Made by a program: the position numbers and the translations under genes
Notes under the pieces: generated by a model
Seen by the model: the letters and a program-made list of their open reading frames with translations, nothing else
Databases searched by the model: none
What the model was told of the DNA's origin: nothing
Source: an uncultured Eubacterium sp.
GTDB taxonomy: Bacteria; Bacillota; Clostridia; Peptostreptococcales; Anaerovoracaceae
Reading direction: 5' to 3'
NCBI GenBank assembly: GCA_937900695.1
Contig: CALCFD010000014.1
Coordinates: 1-64,000 of the forward strand
Length of the DNA: 64,000 nt
Shown: one piece after another, positions 50,349 to 59,895 of the stretch
Numbering within the stretch: the stretch's first letter is position 1
Layout of the letters: each line of letters begins with the position of its first letter

Positions 50349-52271
50349 TTATTCACCCTTAATGTAGTTAATCTTACCGCCTGCTAAAATCATCGCTTTT
50401 TCAAGGTCTGAGAAGTTATGAGAAACTTCGTAAGTCTTACCGTTAGTTAGATTCTTAACTAGGATCAAATCATTTTGAACCTGATCTACAGCATTTTCAA
50501 TTACTAGTTTCTGTCCGATTTCAAAATCATCATAATCAGCAGGATTGTTAAATACCAATGGTAAAATACCGCTATTAATTAAGTTTGATCTGTGAATACG
50601 GGCAAATGATTTTGCAATTACAAACTTAACGCCTAAATATAGCGGAGCTAAAGCCGCATGTTCACGAGATGAACCCTGTCCATAGTTGTCTCCACCAACA
50701 ATAGCACATCTTCCTGTCTCTTTACATCTTTCTGCAAACTGGCTGTCAATCTTTTCGAAACAGTAATTAGCTAAGTGAGGCACATTTGAACGATATGGTA
50801 ACAATCTAGAGTCTGATGGCATAATATCGTCTGTTGTAATGTTATCACCAGGGTGTAAGCAAACTGTTACATCAAGGTTTCCAACTAGCTTTTCATTTCT
50901 TGGGAATGGCTTAATGTTTGGTCCCATTTCTACTGGTGTGTTTTCAACGTTTGTTCCTTCAGGGTAAACGATGAAGTTATCGTTAGCAGGGAAATCCACA
51001 TCTTCAATAGGTGCAATAGTCTCACCTGTTAGACTTCCATCAGTTAATACACCCTTAACCGCTGAAATTGCCGCAGTTTCTGGGCTTACTAAATATACAC
51101 TAGCATCAAGTGTGCCAGATCTACCTTTGAAGTTTCTGTTAAACGTTCTAAGAGAAACAGCTCCTGATTTAGGTGACTGACCCATTCCTATACAAGGACC
51201 ACATGCATTTTCAATAATACGAGCACCTGCCCCTATCATGTCAGCAAGTGCGCCATTTTCAGCTAGCTTCTTTAAAATCTTACTTGATCCTGGTGAAATT
51301 ACAAGAGAAACATCAGGATGTACTTTTCTACCCTTTAATATTGCAGCAACCTTCATTAAGTCAGCATATGATGAGTTAGTGCAGCTTCCAATTGCAACCT
51401 GATCAATTTTAATTTCACCAATATTGGCAACTGAATCAACATTATCAGGGCTATGTGGCATAGCAGCTAAAGGTTTTAGTGTATCAAGATCGATGACTAA
51501 TTTTTCATCATATATAGCATCTTCATCTGCTGCCAAAGGTACATAATCTTCTCCTCTGCCCTGTGATTCAAGGTATTTCTTAGTATTTTCATCACTTGGG
51601 AATATAGAAGTTGTCGCTCCAAGTTCTGCACCCATGTTTGTTATAGTTGCTCTATCAGTAACTGACAATGTCTTAACGCCTTCGCCAGTGTATTCTACGA
51701 TTTTACCAACTCCGCCCTTTACAGTTAGTTCTTGTAAAACCTTTAAGATAATATCTTTTGCTGAAGACCAAGGCTGTAGTTTACCTTTTAATTCAACGTT
51801 AATTACTTTTGGAACTGTCAATGAGTATGTTCCCTTTGCCATAGCAACTGCTACATCAAGTCCACCAGCACCAATAGCTATCATACCTAAACCTCCACCT
51901 GTAGGTGTATGGCTATCTGAGCCAAGCAATGTCTTACCAGGCTTACCATAGTTTTCAAGATGTAACTGATGACAAATACCATTACCTGGTTTTGAGAATA
52001 ACACCCCATGACGCTTTGCAACGCTCTTAATAAACGCATGGTCATCTGCATTTTCAAATCCAGTCTGTAATGTATTATGATCGATATATGCAACTGATAA
52101 TTCAGTCTTAACTTTATCCACATCCATAGCTTCAAGCTGTAAATATACCATAGTACCAGTTGAATCTTGTGTAAGTGTCTGATCCATTTTTATCGTTATT
52201 TCAGTGCCAGGAATCAACTCTCCCTGTAGCAAATGATTTTCTAAAATTTTATATGCAAGTGTCTTACCCAT
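50349..52271 (-). CDS. acnA: Aconitate hydratase
   Basis: 4Fe-4S enzyme interconverting citrate and isocitrate. 640 residues, the short mitochondrial-like monomer. Cluster ligands are in GSCTNSSY and ENACGPCIGMG; SDSHTPTGGGLGM and the swivel domain YGQGSSREHAALAP (active-site Ser-Arg) are intact. I start at ATG 52271 behind TGGAGGCC; the in-frame ATG further left overlaps the promoter. No citrate synthase gene is in the window. Confidence 0.95.
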   Translation of the reverse strand: MGKTLAYKILENHLLQGELIPGTEITIKMDQTLTQDSTGTMVYLQLEAMDVDKVKTELSVAYIDHNTLQTGFENADDHAFIKSVAKRHGVLFSKPGNGICHQLHLENYGKPGKTLLGSDSHTPTGGGLGMIAIGAGGLDVAVAMAKGTYSLTVPKVINVELKGKLQPWSSAKDIILKVLQELTVKGGVGKIVEYTGEGVKTLSVTDRATITNMGAELGATTSIFPSDENTKKYLESQGRGEDYVPLAADEDAIYDEKLVIDLDTLKPLAAMPHSPDNVDSVANIGEIKIDQVAIGSCTNSSYADLMKVAAILKGRKVHPDVSLVISPGSSKILKKLAENGALADMIGAGARIIENACGPCIGMGQSPKSGAVSLRTFNRNFKGRSGTLDASVYLVSPETAAISAVKGVLTDGSLTGETIAPIEDVDFPANDNFIVYPEGTNVENTPVEMGPNIKPFPRNEKLVGNLDVTVCLHPGDNITTDDIMPSDSRLLPYRSNVPHLANYCFEKIDSQFAERCKETGRCAIVGGDNYGQGSSREHAALAPLYLGVKFVIAKSFARIHRSNLINSGILPLVFNNPADYDDFEIGQKLVIENAVDQVQNDLILVKNLTNGKTYEVSHNFSDLEKAMILAGGKINYIKGE

Positions 52272-52318
52272 AATTGGCCTCCATTTCTGGCTTTCGCCTT
52301 TTAAAACGTTTTGTATTC

Positions 52319-52336
52319 TTGTATACAATTATACAA
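52319..52336. promoter_or_regulatory. GntR-type operator of the acn-icd-gntR operon
   Basis: TTGTATACAA (52319-52328) is a perfect palindrome, and the longer TTGTATA-CAAT-TATACAA (52319-52336) is also symmetric. It overlaps the -10 and start point. FadR/VanR-type regulators often bind GTATAC-centred palindromes, and such a regulator is the last gene of this operon. Confidence 0.7.
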
Positions 52337-52356
52337 TTCTATTTCAAAACCGTCAA
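52328..52356 (-). promoter_or_regulatory. acn-icd-gntR promoter
   Basis: On the minus strand: TTGACG (52351-52356), 17-base spacer, TATAAT (52328-52333). Confidence 0.8.
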
Positions 52357-52373
52357 TACTTTATTCTATTATA

Positions 52374-52407
52374 GTAAAAAAAAGACGGATGAAATTAATC
52401 ATCCGCC
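52374..52407 (-). terminator. Terminator after feoAB
   Basis: 9-bp stem (52384-52392, 52399-52407) with one G-U pair and a T-run on the minus strand. Confidence 0.85.
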
Positions 52408-52421
52408 TAAAAATTATTAAA

Positions 52422-54773
52422 CTAAATCATCATACCTATAGTATAAACTACAAATGCACAAATCCATGCAATCACGCACTGACCTAAAGCTACCGCTATA
52501 GCCCATTTACTACCAAGTTCCCTCTTAATAGAAGCAATAGCCGCAACGCAAGGTGTATATAGCAATGAAAAAACTAAAAGAGATAAAGCACCAACAGGTG
52601 TCAATAAAGCTCCTAAAACAGCTTTAGATGGAATAAGCACTGATAAAGTTGAAACTACACTTTCCTTGGCCATAAATCCGCTTATAAGCGCTGTTAAAAT
52701 CCTCCAATCTCCAAAGCCAAGTGGTGCAAATAGTGGCGCAATTACTCCTGCTATACCAGCAAGCATACTATCTCGCGAATCACTTACAACTTCAAAATGA
52801 ATATTAAATGTTTGTAAAAACCAAATAACTATAGTAGCGATAAAAATTACAGTAAAAGCTCTCTGAAGGAAATCTTTAGCCTTCTCCCATAAAAGCTGTC
52901 CAACATTTTTTAGTCCTGGCATACGGTAATTTGGAAGTTCCATTACAAATGGAACAGGTTCTCCTCTAAATAAGCTTCCCTTAAGAAGTAAAGCCATCAA
53001 TATACCCACGATTATGCCTCCAAAGTATAGCCCGATCATTACAAGCGCACCATATTTAGGGAAAAAAGCAGCAGTAAAAAATGCATATATTGGCAATTTT
53101 GCAGAACAACTCATAAAAGGTGTAAGCATAATAGTCATCTTACGATCGCGTTCTGATGAAAGAGTTCTACTTGCCATAACTCCTGGCACCGTACATCCAA
53201 ATCCTACAAGCATTGGTACAATACTTCTTCCAGAAAGACCAATCTTACGAAGAAGTTTATCCATAACAAAGGCTACTCTAGCCATATAACCACTATCTTC
53301 TAAAATTGATAAAAAGAAAAACAGTGTCACGATGATAGGCAAAAAGCTTAATACCGTACCTACACCATTAAAAATCCCATCAATAATCAACGAATGCAAA
53401 GTATCATTTACATTGGCTACGGCTAATGCACTATCAACAATATTTGTTAATGCTGAAATACCCATATCAAGTAAATTTGCAAGCCATGCACCTATTACAT
53501 TGAAAGTTAAAGCAAATACCAAAGCCATAATTCCAATAAAAGCAGGAATGGCAGTATATTTTCCCGTAAGTATTTTATCTATTTTTCTACTTCTTGCATG
53601 TTCTTTACTTTCTTTAGGCTTAACTACTGTTTTTTCACAAAGTTCTTGTATAAAATTAAACCTCATGTCAGCAATTGCAGCCGCACAATCAAGTCCGCTT
53701 TCTTTTTCTATCTGCCATCTTATATGATCTAACATATCCTTTTCATTATCATCTAAGTTTAACATTTCGAGTACTAACTCGTCTCCCTCTGCAAGCTTAG
53801 ATGCTGCAAATCTTAAAGGAATACTAGCTTCTTGCGCATGGTCCTCTATTAAATGCATAATCCCATGAATAGCTCTATGAACAGCACTTCCTTTACCTGA
53901 TGATTCACAAAAATCTATCAGTTCAGATTTTTCCTGATACTTAGCCACATGCAATGCATGAGTTATTACCTCATCAATACCTTCATTTCTTATAGCAGCA
54001 ATAGGTACAACCGGTACTCCAAGTAAATTTTCCATCTCATTGACTAAAACAGTACCGCCATTTTCTCTTACCTCATCCATCATATTTAAAGCGATGACCA
54101 TTGGAATATCAAGCTCCATCAACTGAAGTGTCAAATAAAGGTTTCTCTCTATATTTGAAGCATCAACAATATTAATAATACCTTTTGGATGCTCTCTTAA
54201 TATAAATTCTCTAGTTACTATTTCCTCATTACTATAAGGCGACATAGAGTAAATTCCCGGTAAGTCAGTAACTAATGTATTACTATGCCCCTTTATAACA
54301 CCATCCTTACGATCAACAGTAACACCTGGAAAATTTCCTACGTGCTGATTTGAACCTGTCAACTTATTAAAAAATGTCGTTTTACCACAGTTTTGATTTC
54401 CTGCTAATGCAAAAGTTAAAATCTCACTATCCGGTAGTGGATTTTCACTTTCCTTACAATGATATTTACCTGATTCTCCTAAACCAGGATGTTCAATTTG
54501 CTTACTTATTTTGTTACTTATATCTGGCTCTTTTCTCTGAGTCAATTGTTTTATCGGTTTAATCTCTATTTTTTCAGCATCTGCTAATCTAATTGTCAAT
54601 TCATATCCATGAATTTTTAATTCCATTGGATCTCCCATAGGAGCAAGCTTAACCATAGTTAGTTCTGCTCCAGGGATTAATCCCATATCTAAAAAATGCT
54701 GTCTAAGAGCACCTTTACCACCAACAGAAATGATCTGTGCACTCTTTCCGCATTCTAATTCTCTTAAGTTCAT
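52422..54773 (-). CDS. feoB: FeoA-FeoB fusion ferrous iron transporter
   Basis: 783 residues. The first 75 form a FeoA (SH3-like) domain: LRELECGKSAQIISV...FLDMGLIPGAELTMVKLAPMGDP. After a linker comes the FeoB G domain: G1 GNQNCGKT (125-132), G2 GNFPGVTVDRK, G3 DLPGIYS, G4 NMMD. The membrane part (about 410-783) includes LVGFGCTVPGVMASRTL and FMSCSAKLPIYAFF, the conserved gate regions. It imports Fe2+, the main iron form for an anaerobe. Most bacteria encode FeoA and FeoB separately. Followed by a terminator; a promoter with an inverted repeat lies upstream. Confidence 0.95.
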   Translation of the reverse strand: MNLRELECGKSAQIISVGGKGALRQHFLDMGLIPGAELTMVKLAPMGDPMELKIHGYELTIRLADAEKIEIKPIKQLTQRKEPDISNKISKQIEHPGLGESGKYHCKESENPLPDSEILTFALAGNQNCGKTTFFNKLTGSNQHVGNFPGVTVDRKDGVIKGHSNTLVTDLPGIYSMSPYSNEEIVTREFILREHPKGIINIVDASNIERNLYLTLQLMELDIPMVIALNMMDEVRENGGTVLVNEMENLLGVPVVPIAAIRNEGIDEVITHALHVAKYQEKSELIDFCESSGKGSAVHRAIHGIMHLIEDHAQEASIPLRFAASKLAEGDELVLEMLNLDDNEKDMLDHIRWQIEKESGLDCAAAIADMRFNFIQELCEKTVVKPKESKEHARSRKIDKILTGKYTAIPAFIGIMALVFALTFNVIGAWLANLLDMGISALTNIVDSALAVANVNDTLHSLIIDGIFNGVGTVLSFLPIIVTLFFFLSILEDSGYMARVAFVMDKLLRKIGLSGRSIVPMLVGFGCTVPGVMASRTLSSERDRKMTIMLTPFMSCSAKLPIYAFFTAAFFPKYGALVMIGLYFGGIIVGILMALLLKGSLFRGEPVPFVMELPNYRMPGLKNVGQLLWEKAKDFLQRAFTVIFIATIVIWFLQTFNIHFEVVSDSRDSMLAGIAGVIAPLFAPLGFGDWRILTALISGFMAKESVVSTLSVLIPSKAVLGALLTPVGALSLLVFSLLYTPCVAAIASIKRELGSKWAIAVALGQCVIAWICAFVVYTIGMMI

Positions 54774-54805
54774 AAAACACTCCTTTATCTATTTATACAG
54801 AGGTT

Positions 54806-54837
54806 AGTTTATATTGACTCACTACTTTTGTCAATAT
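54806..54837 (-). promoter_or_regulatory. Candidate feoAB promoter with inverted repeat
   Basis: On the minus strand TTGACA (54829-54834), 17-base spacer, TAAACT (54806-54811). An 8-bp inverted repeat ATATTGAC-N11-GTCAATAT (54811-54837) spans it. It lies in the last codons of the nhaC-like gene. Not a clear Fur box. Confidence 0.45.
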
Positions 54838-56152
54838 TATTACCTTTATTAAAGAAAATTCTCTTAGAAAAAATATAACATATTGGGTTTAACCATAAAA
54901 ATACACTCCAAGGTATAGCTTCTATACCTACACCTAACATCGATAAAGGTACAGCGCAAGCAATAGACCAAGGTATAATACCACAAATAGTTATAAGTGA
55001 ATTGCCTATATCTGCAGCTAATTCTTCTTTTGAAGCCTTTCTCTTTTCATATATATCGCCTAATAGCTGTACAGATAAAATAGTCCCTATTGTTTGATTA
55101 CAAAATACCATAATAGCTACAATTGAAAATAAAACCTGAACTGTAAACAATTTCAATTTTCCAGTAGTCTTCTCTAATGTTTTCTTTAATATTCCAAGCA
55201 TATTAGTTCCTTCAAAAATACCTGCGTAAGAACTTGAAAGCATAACTACAAATATTACTTCAACCATAGACACTATACCGCCTCCTGACATAATATCACC
55301 AAGTAGCGGATTGTGAAGTTCATAACCTACTATGGCAAATCTAACTAAAGTACTAGCACTTTGTCCCTGTGAAACCATAGCTACTACAAACGCAACTATA
55401 AAACTGCATAAAATAGTATTGCTAACACTTGTTTTAAAAAAAGGCAGTACTAACAAAACAACCGCCGGCAATGCTGCCATAATAGAAATATTATAGCTTT
55501 CTTTAAGTGCATCTAGCACCGATGTATCATTTATAATGATAGGATTTTTAATAGAAACTATCATGTAAAATATACCACTTATTATCAATGGAAAAACACC
55601 TGTTTTAATAAGTAAATTTGTATTTTTCTTTTGCCCTATGCCAGTTATAGTCGCTGTCAAAAAAGCAGACGAAGAAACTGGAGAAGTTCTGTCTCCAAAA
55701 TATGATCCTGAAATAATTGCACCTGCAGTAATTATTTCATTTACACCTCCAGAATGCGCCAATATCATAAGCATTACACCAGCCGTACTACAAACGCCAA
55801 AACTGCTTCCAAGAAAATATGAAAGTATGCAAGTAAGAACAAATGAAATCATAATAAACATACTTGGAGTTATAATGCTTATACCATAATACACAAAAAA
55901 TGAAATAGTACCGCTAGCTCGCCAAAGAGCTGTCAAACAACCAATAAGTACCATAAGTTTAATAACTACGTAAGAGGTTTTAACACCCTTATATGCCATT
56001 GTTCCAACTGCTTTAGTAGAATTGCCACGTAAAATAGCCACAATAAAAAAACATATAAATCCTACAAATAATGCTACTACAACACTTTTACCAGTTATAA
56101 TAGTTATAAGCATAACTGCCATAAATATAAAAAAAGCAATTACTAAATCCAT
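54809..56152 (-). CDS. NhaC-type Na+/H+ antiporter family protein
   Basis: 447-residue polytopic membrane protein with about 11-12 helices. The NhaC family region is clear: SFVLTCILSYFLGSSFGVCSTAGVMLMIL, then SGSYFGDRTSPVSSSAFLTA, with the charged GDR/S motif typical of NhaC. It may exchange Na+ for H+ or, as in some relatives, an organic acid (malate-lactate type). It starts two bases after the TSUP gene's stop, so these form an operon leading to feoAB. Confidence 0.85.
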   Translation of the reverse strand: MDLVIAFFIFMAVMLITIITGKSVVVALFVGFICFFIVAILRGNSTKAVGTMAYKGVKTSYVVIKLMVLIGCLTALWRASGTISFFVYYGISIITPSMFIMISFVLTCILSYFLGSSFGVCSTAGVMLMILAHSGGVNEIITAGAIISGSYFGDRTSPVSSSAFLTATITGIGQKKNTNLLIKTGVFPLIISGIFYMIVSIKNPIIINDTSVLDALKESYNISIMAALPAVVLLVLPFFKTSVSNTILCSFIVAFVVAMVSQGQSASTLVRFAIVGYELHNPLLGDIMSGGGIVSMVEVIFVVMLSSSYAGIFEGTNMLGILKKTLEKTTGKLKLFTVQVLFSIVAIMVFCNQTIGTILSVQLLGDIYEKRKASKEELAADIGNSLITICGIIPWSIACAVPLSMLGVGIEAIPWSVFLWLNPICYIFSKRIFFNKGNNIDKSSESI

Positions 56153-56154
56153 CT

Positions 56155-56934
56155 TTACCCCACTATAAAATCATAAACCATTTTTATCATCATAAGTGCA
56201 ACAACTACAATCATCATAGGCTTAATAAATTTTGCTCCTCTATTTAAAGCCATTTTGCTGCCTATTTGTGCTCCTATTATAGTAGTTATCGCACAAGGAA
56301 TGGCAATCTGAAATATCACAAGTCCATTAAACAAAAATGTTATAAGTGATGCGATATTACTTGAAACATTTACCACTTTCGCATTGCCACCAGCCGTCAA
56401 AAGATCATATTTCATAATAGCTGCAAATGAAATTATTGCAAATGTCCCTGTGCCAGGACCTATAAATCCGTCGTAAGTACCGATTATAAATCCAATAAAA
56501 AATGCTAGCAATGCCTTTTTAATAGTCATTTCCTTTGGAGCTCTATTTTCATCTGATTTTGCTTTATGAGTTATTACTATAAATGCAACTAACGGTATTG
56601 CAATCATTACTAATAGCCTCAGTACTTTGTCTGAAAGTATCAAAACAACTTGAGCAGCAATAGCACTGCCAATAGCACTACCTATAGCCGCTATTATAGA
56701 AGCCTTAACATCAATTGCTTTGCCATGAAAATAGTTTGCCATTGCCGTAATAGATCCTGAAACCGCTGCAAACTTATTAACCGCATATGCGTTATGAGCA
56801 GGCATGCCTGTAAGTAAATATGCCGGCAATGTTATAAGCCCTCCACCTCCTGCAATCGAATCTATAAATCCAGCCAGTCCTGCCATAGATGCAACAAAAA
56901 TAATCATACCAGTCGTTATAAAATCCATCTCCAT
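56155..56934 (-). CDS. TSUP family (TauE/SafE) permease
   Basis: About 259 residues, eight or so helices in two repeats; first MIIFVASMAGLAGFIDSIAGGGGLITLPAYLLTG, second AFFIGFIIGTYDGFIGPGTGTFAII. The GGGG and GPGTG loops are family hallmarks. Members move sulfite, sulfonates or related anions. The start is uncertain between ATG 56934 and neighbours (56946, 56928); 56934 has AAGG about 12 bases upstream. Confidence 0.85.
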   Translation of the reverse strand: MEMDFITTGMIIFVASMAGLAGFIDSIAGGGGLITLPAYLLTGMPAHNAYAVNKFAAVSGSITAMANYFHGKAIDVKASIIAAIGSAIGSAIAAQVVLILSDKVLRLLVMIAIPLVAFIVITHKAKSDENRAPKEMTIKKALLAFFIGFIIGTYDGFIGPGTGTFAIISFAAIMKYDLLTAGGNAKVVNVSSNIASLITFLFNGLVIFQIAIPCAITTIIGAQIGSKMALNRGAKFIKPMMIVVVALMMIKMVYDFIVG

Positions 56935-57001
56935 ATAAAATCTCATCCTTTCTAGCTTTTTATTATACAATTATTAATTTATTCTTACAAGGATATGAAA
57001 T

Positions 57002-57044
57002 AAAAAACCACCATGCTAAAGATTTATAATCTTTAGCGTGATGG
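57002..57044 (-). terminator. Terminator after clpB
   Basis: Long stem (about 57008-57024 with 57028-57044, one mismatch) and a 3-base loop, with TTTTTT on the minus-strand exit. Confidence 0.85.
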
Positions 57045-57073
57045 CCTTTTTAGAAATGGTATTAAATAAAGGA

Positions 57074-59665
57074 TTATTTTACTGCAAATATCAAGTTTTC
57101 TCCGTCGCTATCGACAGTAACTACCTGATCATCTGTTAACTCACCTGATATAATCATTGATGCTATTTCTGTTTCCACATGTTTTTGTAAATATCTCTTA
57201 ACAGGTCTTGCACCAAAATTTGGAGAATATGCATCATCCGCAATTTTCTTGATTCCCTTTTCAGTTAATTCTAATTTAATATTTCTTTCTTCTAATCTTC
57301 TCTCTATATCAGCAAGAGAAATTCTAATAATGCTTACAATTTCATTTTCAGTCAATGGAGAGAATACTACAATATCATCAATTCTATTGATAAATTCAGG
57401 TCTAAAGTGCTTTTTCATTTCATCTTCTACCTGAAGCTTAACATCTTCATCTATAGATCCATCTTCCTTAATGTTATCTGTTAAATAAGCACTTCCTATA
57501 TTTGAAGTCATAATCACAATAGTATTTTTAAAATCAACAGTTCTGCCTTGATTATCTGTCAATCTACCGTCATCTAATAACTGTAGCAAAATATTAAATA
57601 CATCTGGATGTGCTTTTTCTATTTCATCAAATAAGATTACACTGTATGGTCTTCTTCTTACAGCTTCTGTCAACTGTCCACCTTCGTCATATCCTACATA
57701 TCCTGGAGGCGCTCCTACTAATCTTGAGACGCTGTGTTTTTCCATGTATTCAGACATATCAATTCTAATCATGTTCTTCTCAGAGTCAAACAATGCTTCT
57801 GACAATGCCTTGGCAAGTTCAGTCTTACCTACACCTGTAGGACCTAAGAATATAAATGAACCAATTGGTCTGTGTTCATCTTTTAATCCTGCTCTAGCTC
57901 TCAAGATAGCTTCACTTACCGCTTTGATGCCATCATCCTGACCTATAACTCTCTTGTGAAGAATTTCTGGTAGATGAAGTAGTTTTTCTCTTTCGCTTTC
58001 AACTAATTTAGCTACAGGAATACCAGTCCATTTTGAAACAACTTCTGCTATTTCTTCTTCAGTTACTTCTTCTTTCAAAATTCTATTTTCTTCTGCTTCA
58101 TCAGCCTTAGTCTTAGCCTCTTCAAGCTGTTTTTCTTTTTCTGGTAAAACACCGTATCTTAGCTGAGCCAACTTTTCTAAATCATAATTTCTTTCGGCCT
58201 CTTCAATCTGCTGTTTGATGCCTTCAATTTCTGATTTAATATCCTTAACTTCTGAAATAACCTTTTTTTCATTTTCCCACTGAGTACGAAGCACTGTATT
58301 TTCTTCTTTTAGCTGTGCTAATTCTTCTTCTAATGCCTCCATGCGTTTAGCTGAAGCCGCATCAGTTTCTTTACCTAATGCCTGCTTTTCAATTTCAAGC
58401 TGCATAATTTTTCTTGAAATCTGATCTAACTCCGCTGGCATAGAATCAATTTCTGTTCTAATTCGAGCTGCCGCTTCATCCATTAAGTCTATAGCTTTAT
58501 CCGGCAAAAATCTATCACTTATATATCTATCAGATAAAGTAGCACATGCAATTAAAGCATTATCTGTAATACGCACTCCATGATGGATTTCAAACCTTTC
58601 CTTAAGGCCTCTTAAAATTGAAATAGTATCTTCAACTGTTGGCTGATCAACTAAAACCTTTTGGAATCTTCTTTCAAGTGCAGCATCTTTTTCAATATAT
58701 TTTCTGTACTCATCAAGAGTTGTTGCACCAATACAATGCAATTCACCTCTAGCTAATTTAGGCTTTAGTAAGTTTCCAGCATCCATGGATCCCTCTGTCT
58801 TGCCTGCACCCACAATATTGTGAATTTCATCGATAAATAAGATAATGCGACCTTCACTCTTCTCAATTTCATTTAATACAGCTTTTAGTCTTTCTTCAAA
58901 TTCACCTCTAAACTTAGCTCCCGCTATAAGTGCACCCATATCCAAAGCATAAATAGTTTTATCCTTTAATCCTTCTGGTACATCTCCCTTTAAAATTCTT
59001 TGAGCAAGACCTTCAACTACAGCAGTTTTACCTACTCCTGGTTCACCTATCAAAACTGGATTATTTTTAGTTCTTCTTGAAAGTATCTGTACTGTATGTC
59101 TAATTTCTTCATCCCTACCAATTACTGGGTCTAGCTTTCCATCTTTAGCCATCTGAACTAAGTCACGACCATATTTAGCTAATGCCTCATAATTATCTTC
59201 TGGATTTTGACTTGTCACCTTTTGGTTACCTCTTACACTTTCTAGAGCCTTTAAAAAACCATTTTTATCTACACCATATTTTTTAAATAGTCTTTCGTTA
59301 ACAGTTCCCTTTTCTTTTATCAATGCTAAATATACGTGTTCAACACTAACATATTCATCTTTGAAATCTCCTGATATTTTTTCTGCATTGATAAATAGCT
59401 CATTTAACTTCCTTGTAGCATATATATTTTGGTTGCTGCCTGTAACCTTAGGAAGCTTGTCTAGCTCCTGCGCTAGCTCAGCTTTCATCCCTTCACCATT
59501 AACTTCCATATATTTTAAAAGTTTAGGAATTAATCCTTCTTTTTGTGATAGCAATGCCATATGAATGTGTGCACTGTCAAGCTCCTGATTACCAGCTGCA
59601 ATAGCCATATTTTGCGCTTCCATTAGCGCTTCTTGTGTTTTACTTGTGTATCTTTCTATATTCAT
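57074..59665 (-). CDS. clpB: ATP-dependent disaggregase ClpB
   Basis: Hexameric AAA+ chaperone that pulls proteins out of aggregates with DnaK. 863 residues: Clp N-domain (1-145), NBD1 with Walker A GEPGVGKT (207-214), the coiled-coil M domain (about 410-525, heptad-rich E/K/L) and NBD2 with GPTGVGKT and the sensor/arginine region SNIGSAYL, RPEFINRID. The M domain separates it from ClpC or ClpA. CIRCE at its promoter places it under HrcA. Confidence 0.97.
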   Translation of the reverse strand: MNIERYTSKTQEALMEAQNMAIAAGNQELDSAHIHMALLSQKEGLIPKLLKYMEVNGEGMKAELAQELDKLPKVTGSNQNIYATRKLNELFINAEKISGDFKDEYVSVEHVYLALIKEKGTVNERLFKKYGVDKNGFLKALESVRGNQKVTSQNPEDNYEALAKYGRDLVQMAKDGKLDPVIGRDEEIRHTVQILSRRTKNNPVLIGEPGVGKTAVVEGLAQRILKGDVPEGLKDKTIYALDMGALIAGAKFRGEFEERLKAVLNEIEKSEGRIILFIDEIHNIVGAGKTEGSMDAGNLLKPKLARGELHCIGATTLDEYRKYIEKDAALERRFQKVLVDQPTVEDTISILRGLKERFEIHHGVRITDNALIACATLSDRYISDRFLPDKAIDLMDEAAARIRTEIDSMPAELDQISRKIMQLEIEKQALGKETDAASAKRMEALEEELAQLKEENTVLRTQWENEKKVISEVKDIKSEIEGIKQQIEEAERNYDLEKLAQLRYGVLPEKEKQLEEAKTKADEAEENRILKEEVTEEEIAEVVSKWTGIPVAKLVESEREKLLHLPEILHKRVIGQDDGIKAVSEAILRARAGLKDEHRPIGSFIFLGPTGVGKTELAKALSEALFDSEKNMIRIDMSEYMEKHSVSRLVGAPPGYVGYDEGGQLTEAVRRRPYSVILFDEIEKAHPDVFNILLQLLDDGRLTDNQGRTVDFKNTIVIMTSNIGSAYLTDNIKEDGSIDEDVKLQVEDEMKKHFRPEFINRIDDIVVFSPLTENEIVSIIRISLADIERRLEERNIKLELTEKGIKKIADDAYSPNFGARPVKRYLQKHVETEIASMIISGELTDDQVVTVDSDGENLIFAVK

Positions 59666-59724
59666 ATCATTTCACCTCCCACAATTAGATTGTACAACCA
59701 GCTTTTCAAAAAATCAACCATTTT

Positions 59725-59751
59725 TTAGCACTCATTTGACAAGAGTGCTAA
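59725..59751. promoter_or_regulatory. CIRCE operator
   Basis: Perfect TTAGCACTC-N9-GAGTGCTAA, the HrcA-binding element, in the clpB leader. Confidence 0.97.
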
Positions 59752-59779
59752 CAATAGCTTGCATATGTTGATTTTTCAA
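59751..59779 (-). promoter_or_regulatory. clpB promoter
   Basis: On the minus strand: TTGAAA (59774-59779), 17-base spacer, TATTGT (59751-59756), running directly into CIRCE, so HrcA would cover the start point. Confidence 0.75.
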
Positions 59780-59847
59780 TCTTTATACAAACTATTAATT
59801 TTTTGTCACACAAATTAATATATCTATCATATTATATTTTTGACATA

Positions 59848-59888
59848 AAAAAACATCATCAATAAAATATTTTTCATTGATGATGTTT
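59848..59888 (-). terminator. Terminator after the amidase gene
   Basis: Perfect 13-bp stem (59851-59863, 59876-59888) with a 12-base loop and a T-run on the minus strand. Confidence 0.85.
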
Positions 59889-59895
59889 ATGTTTT

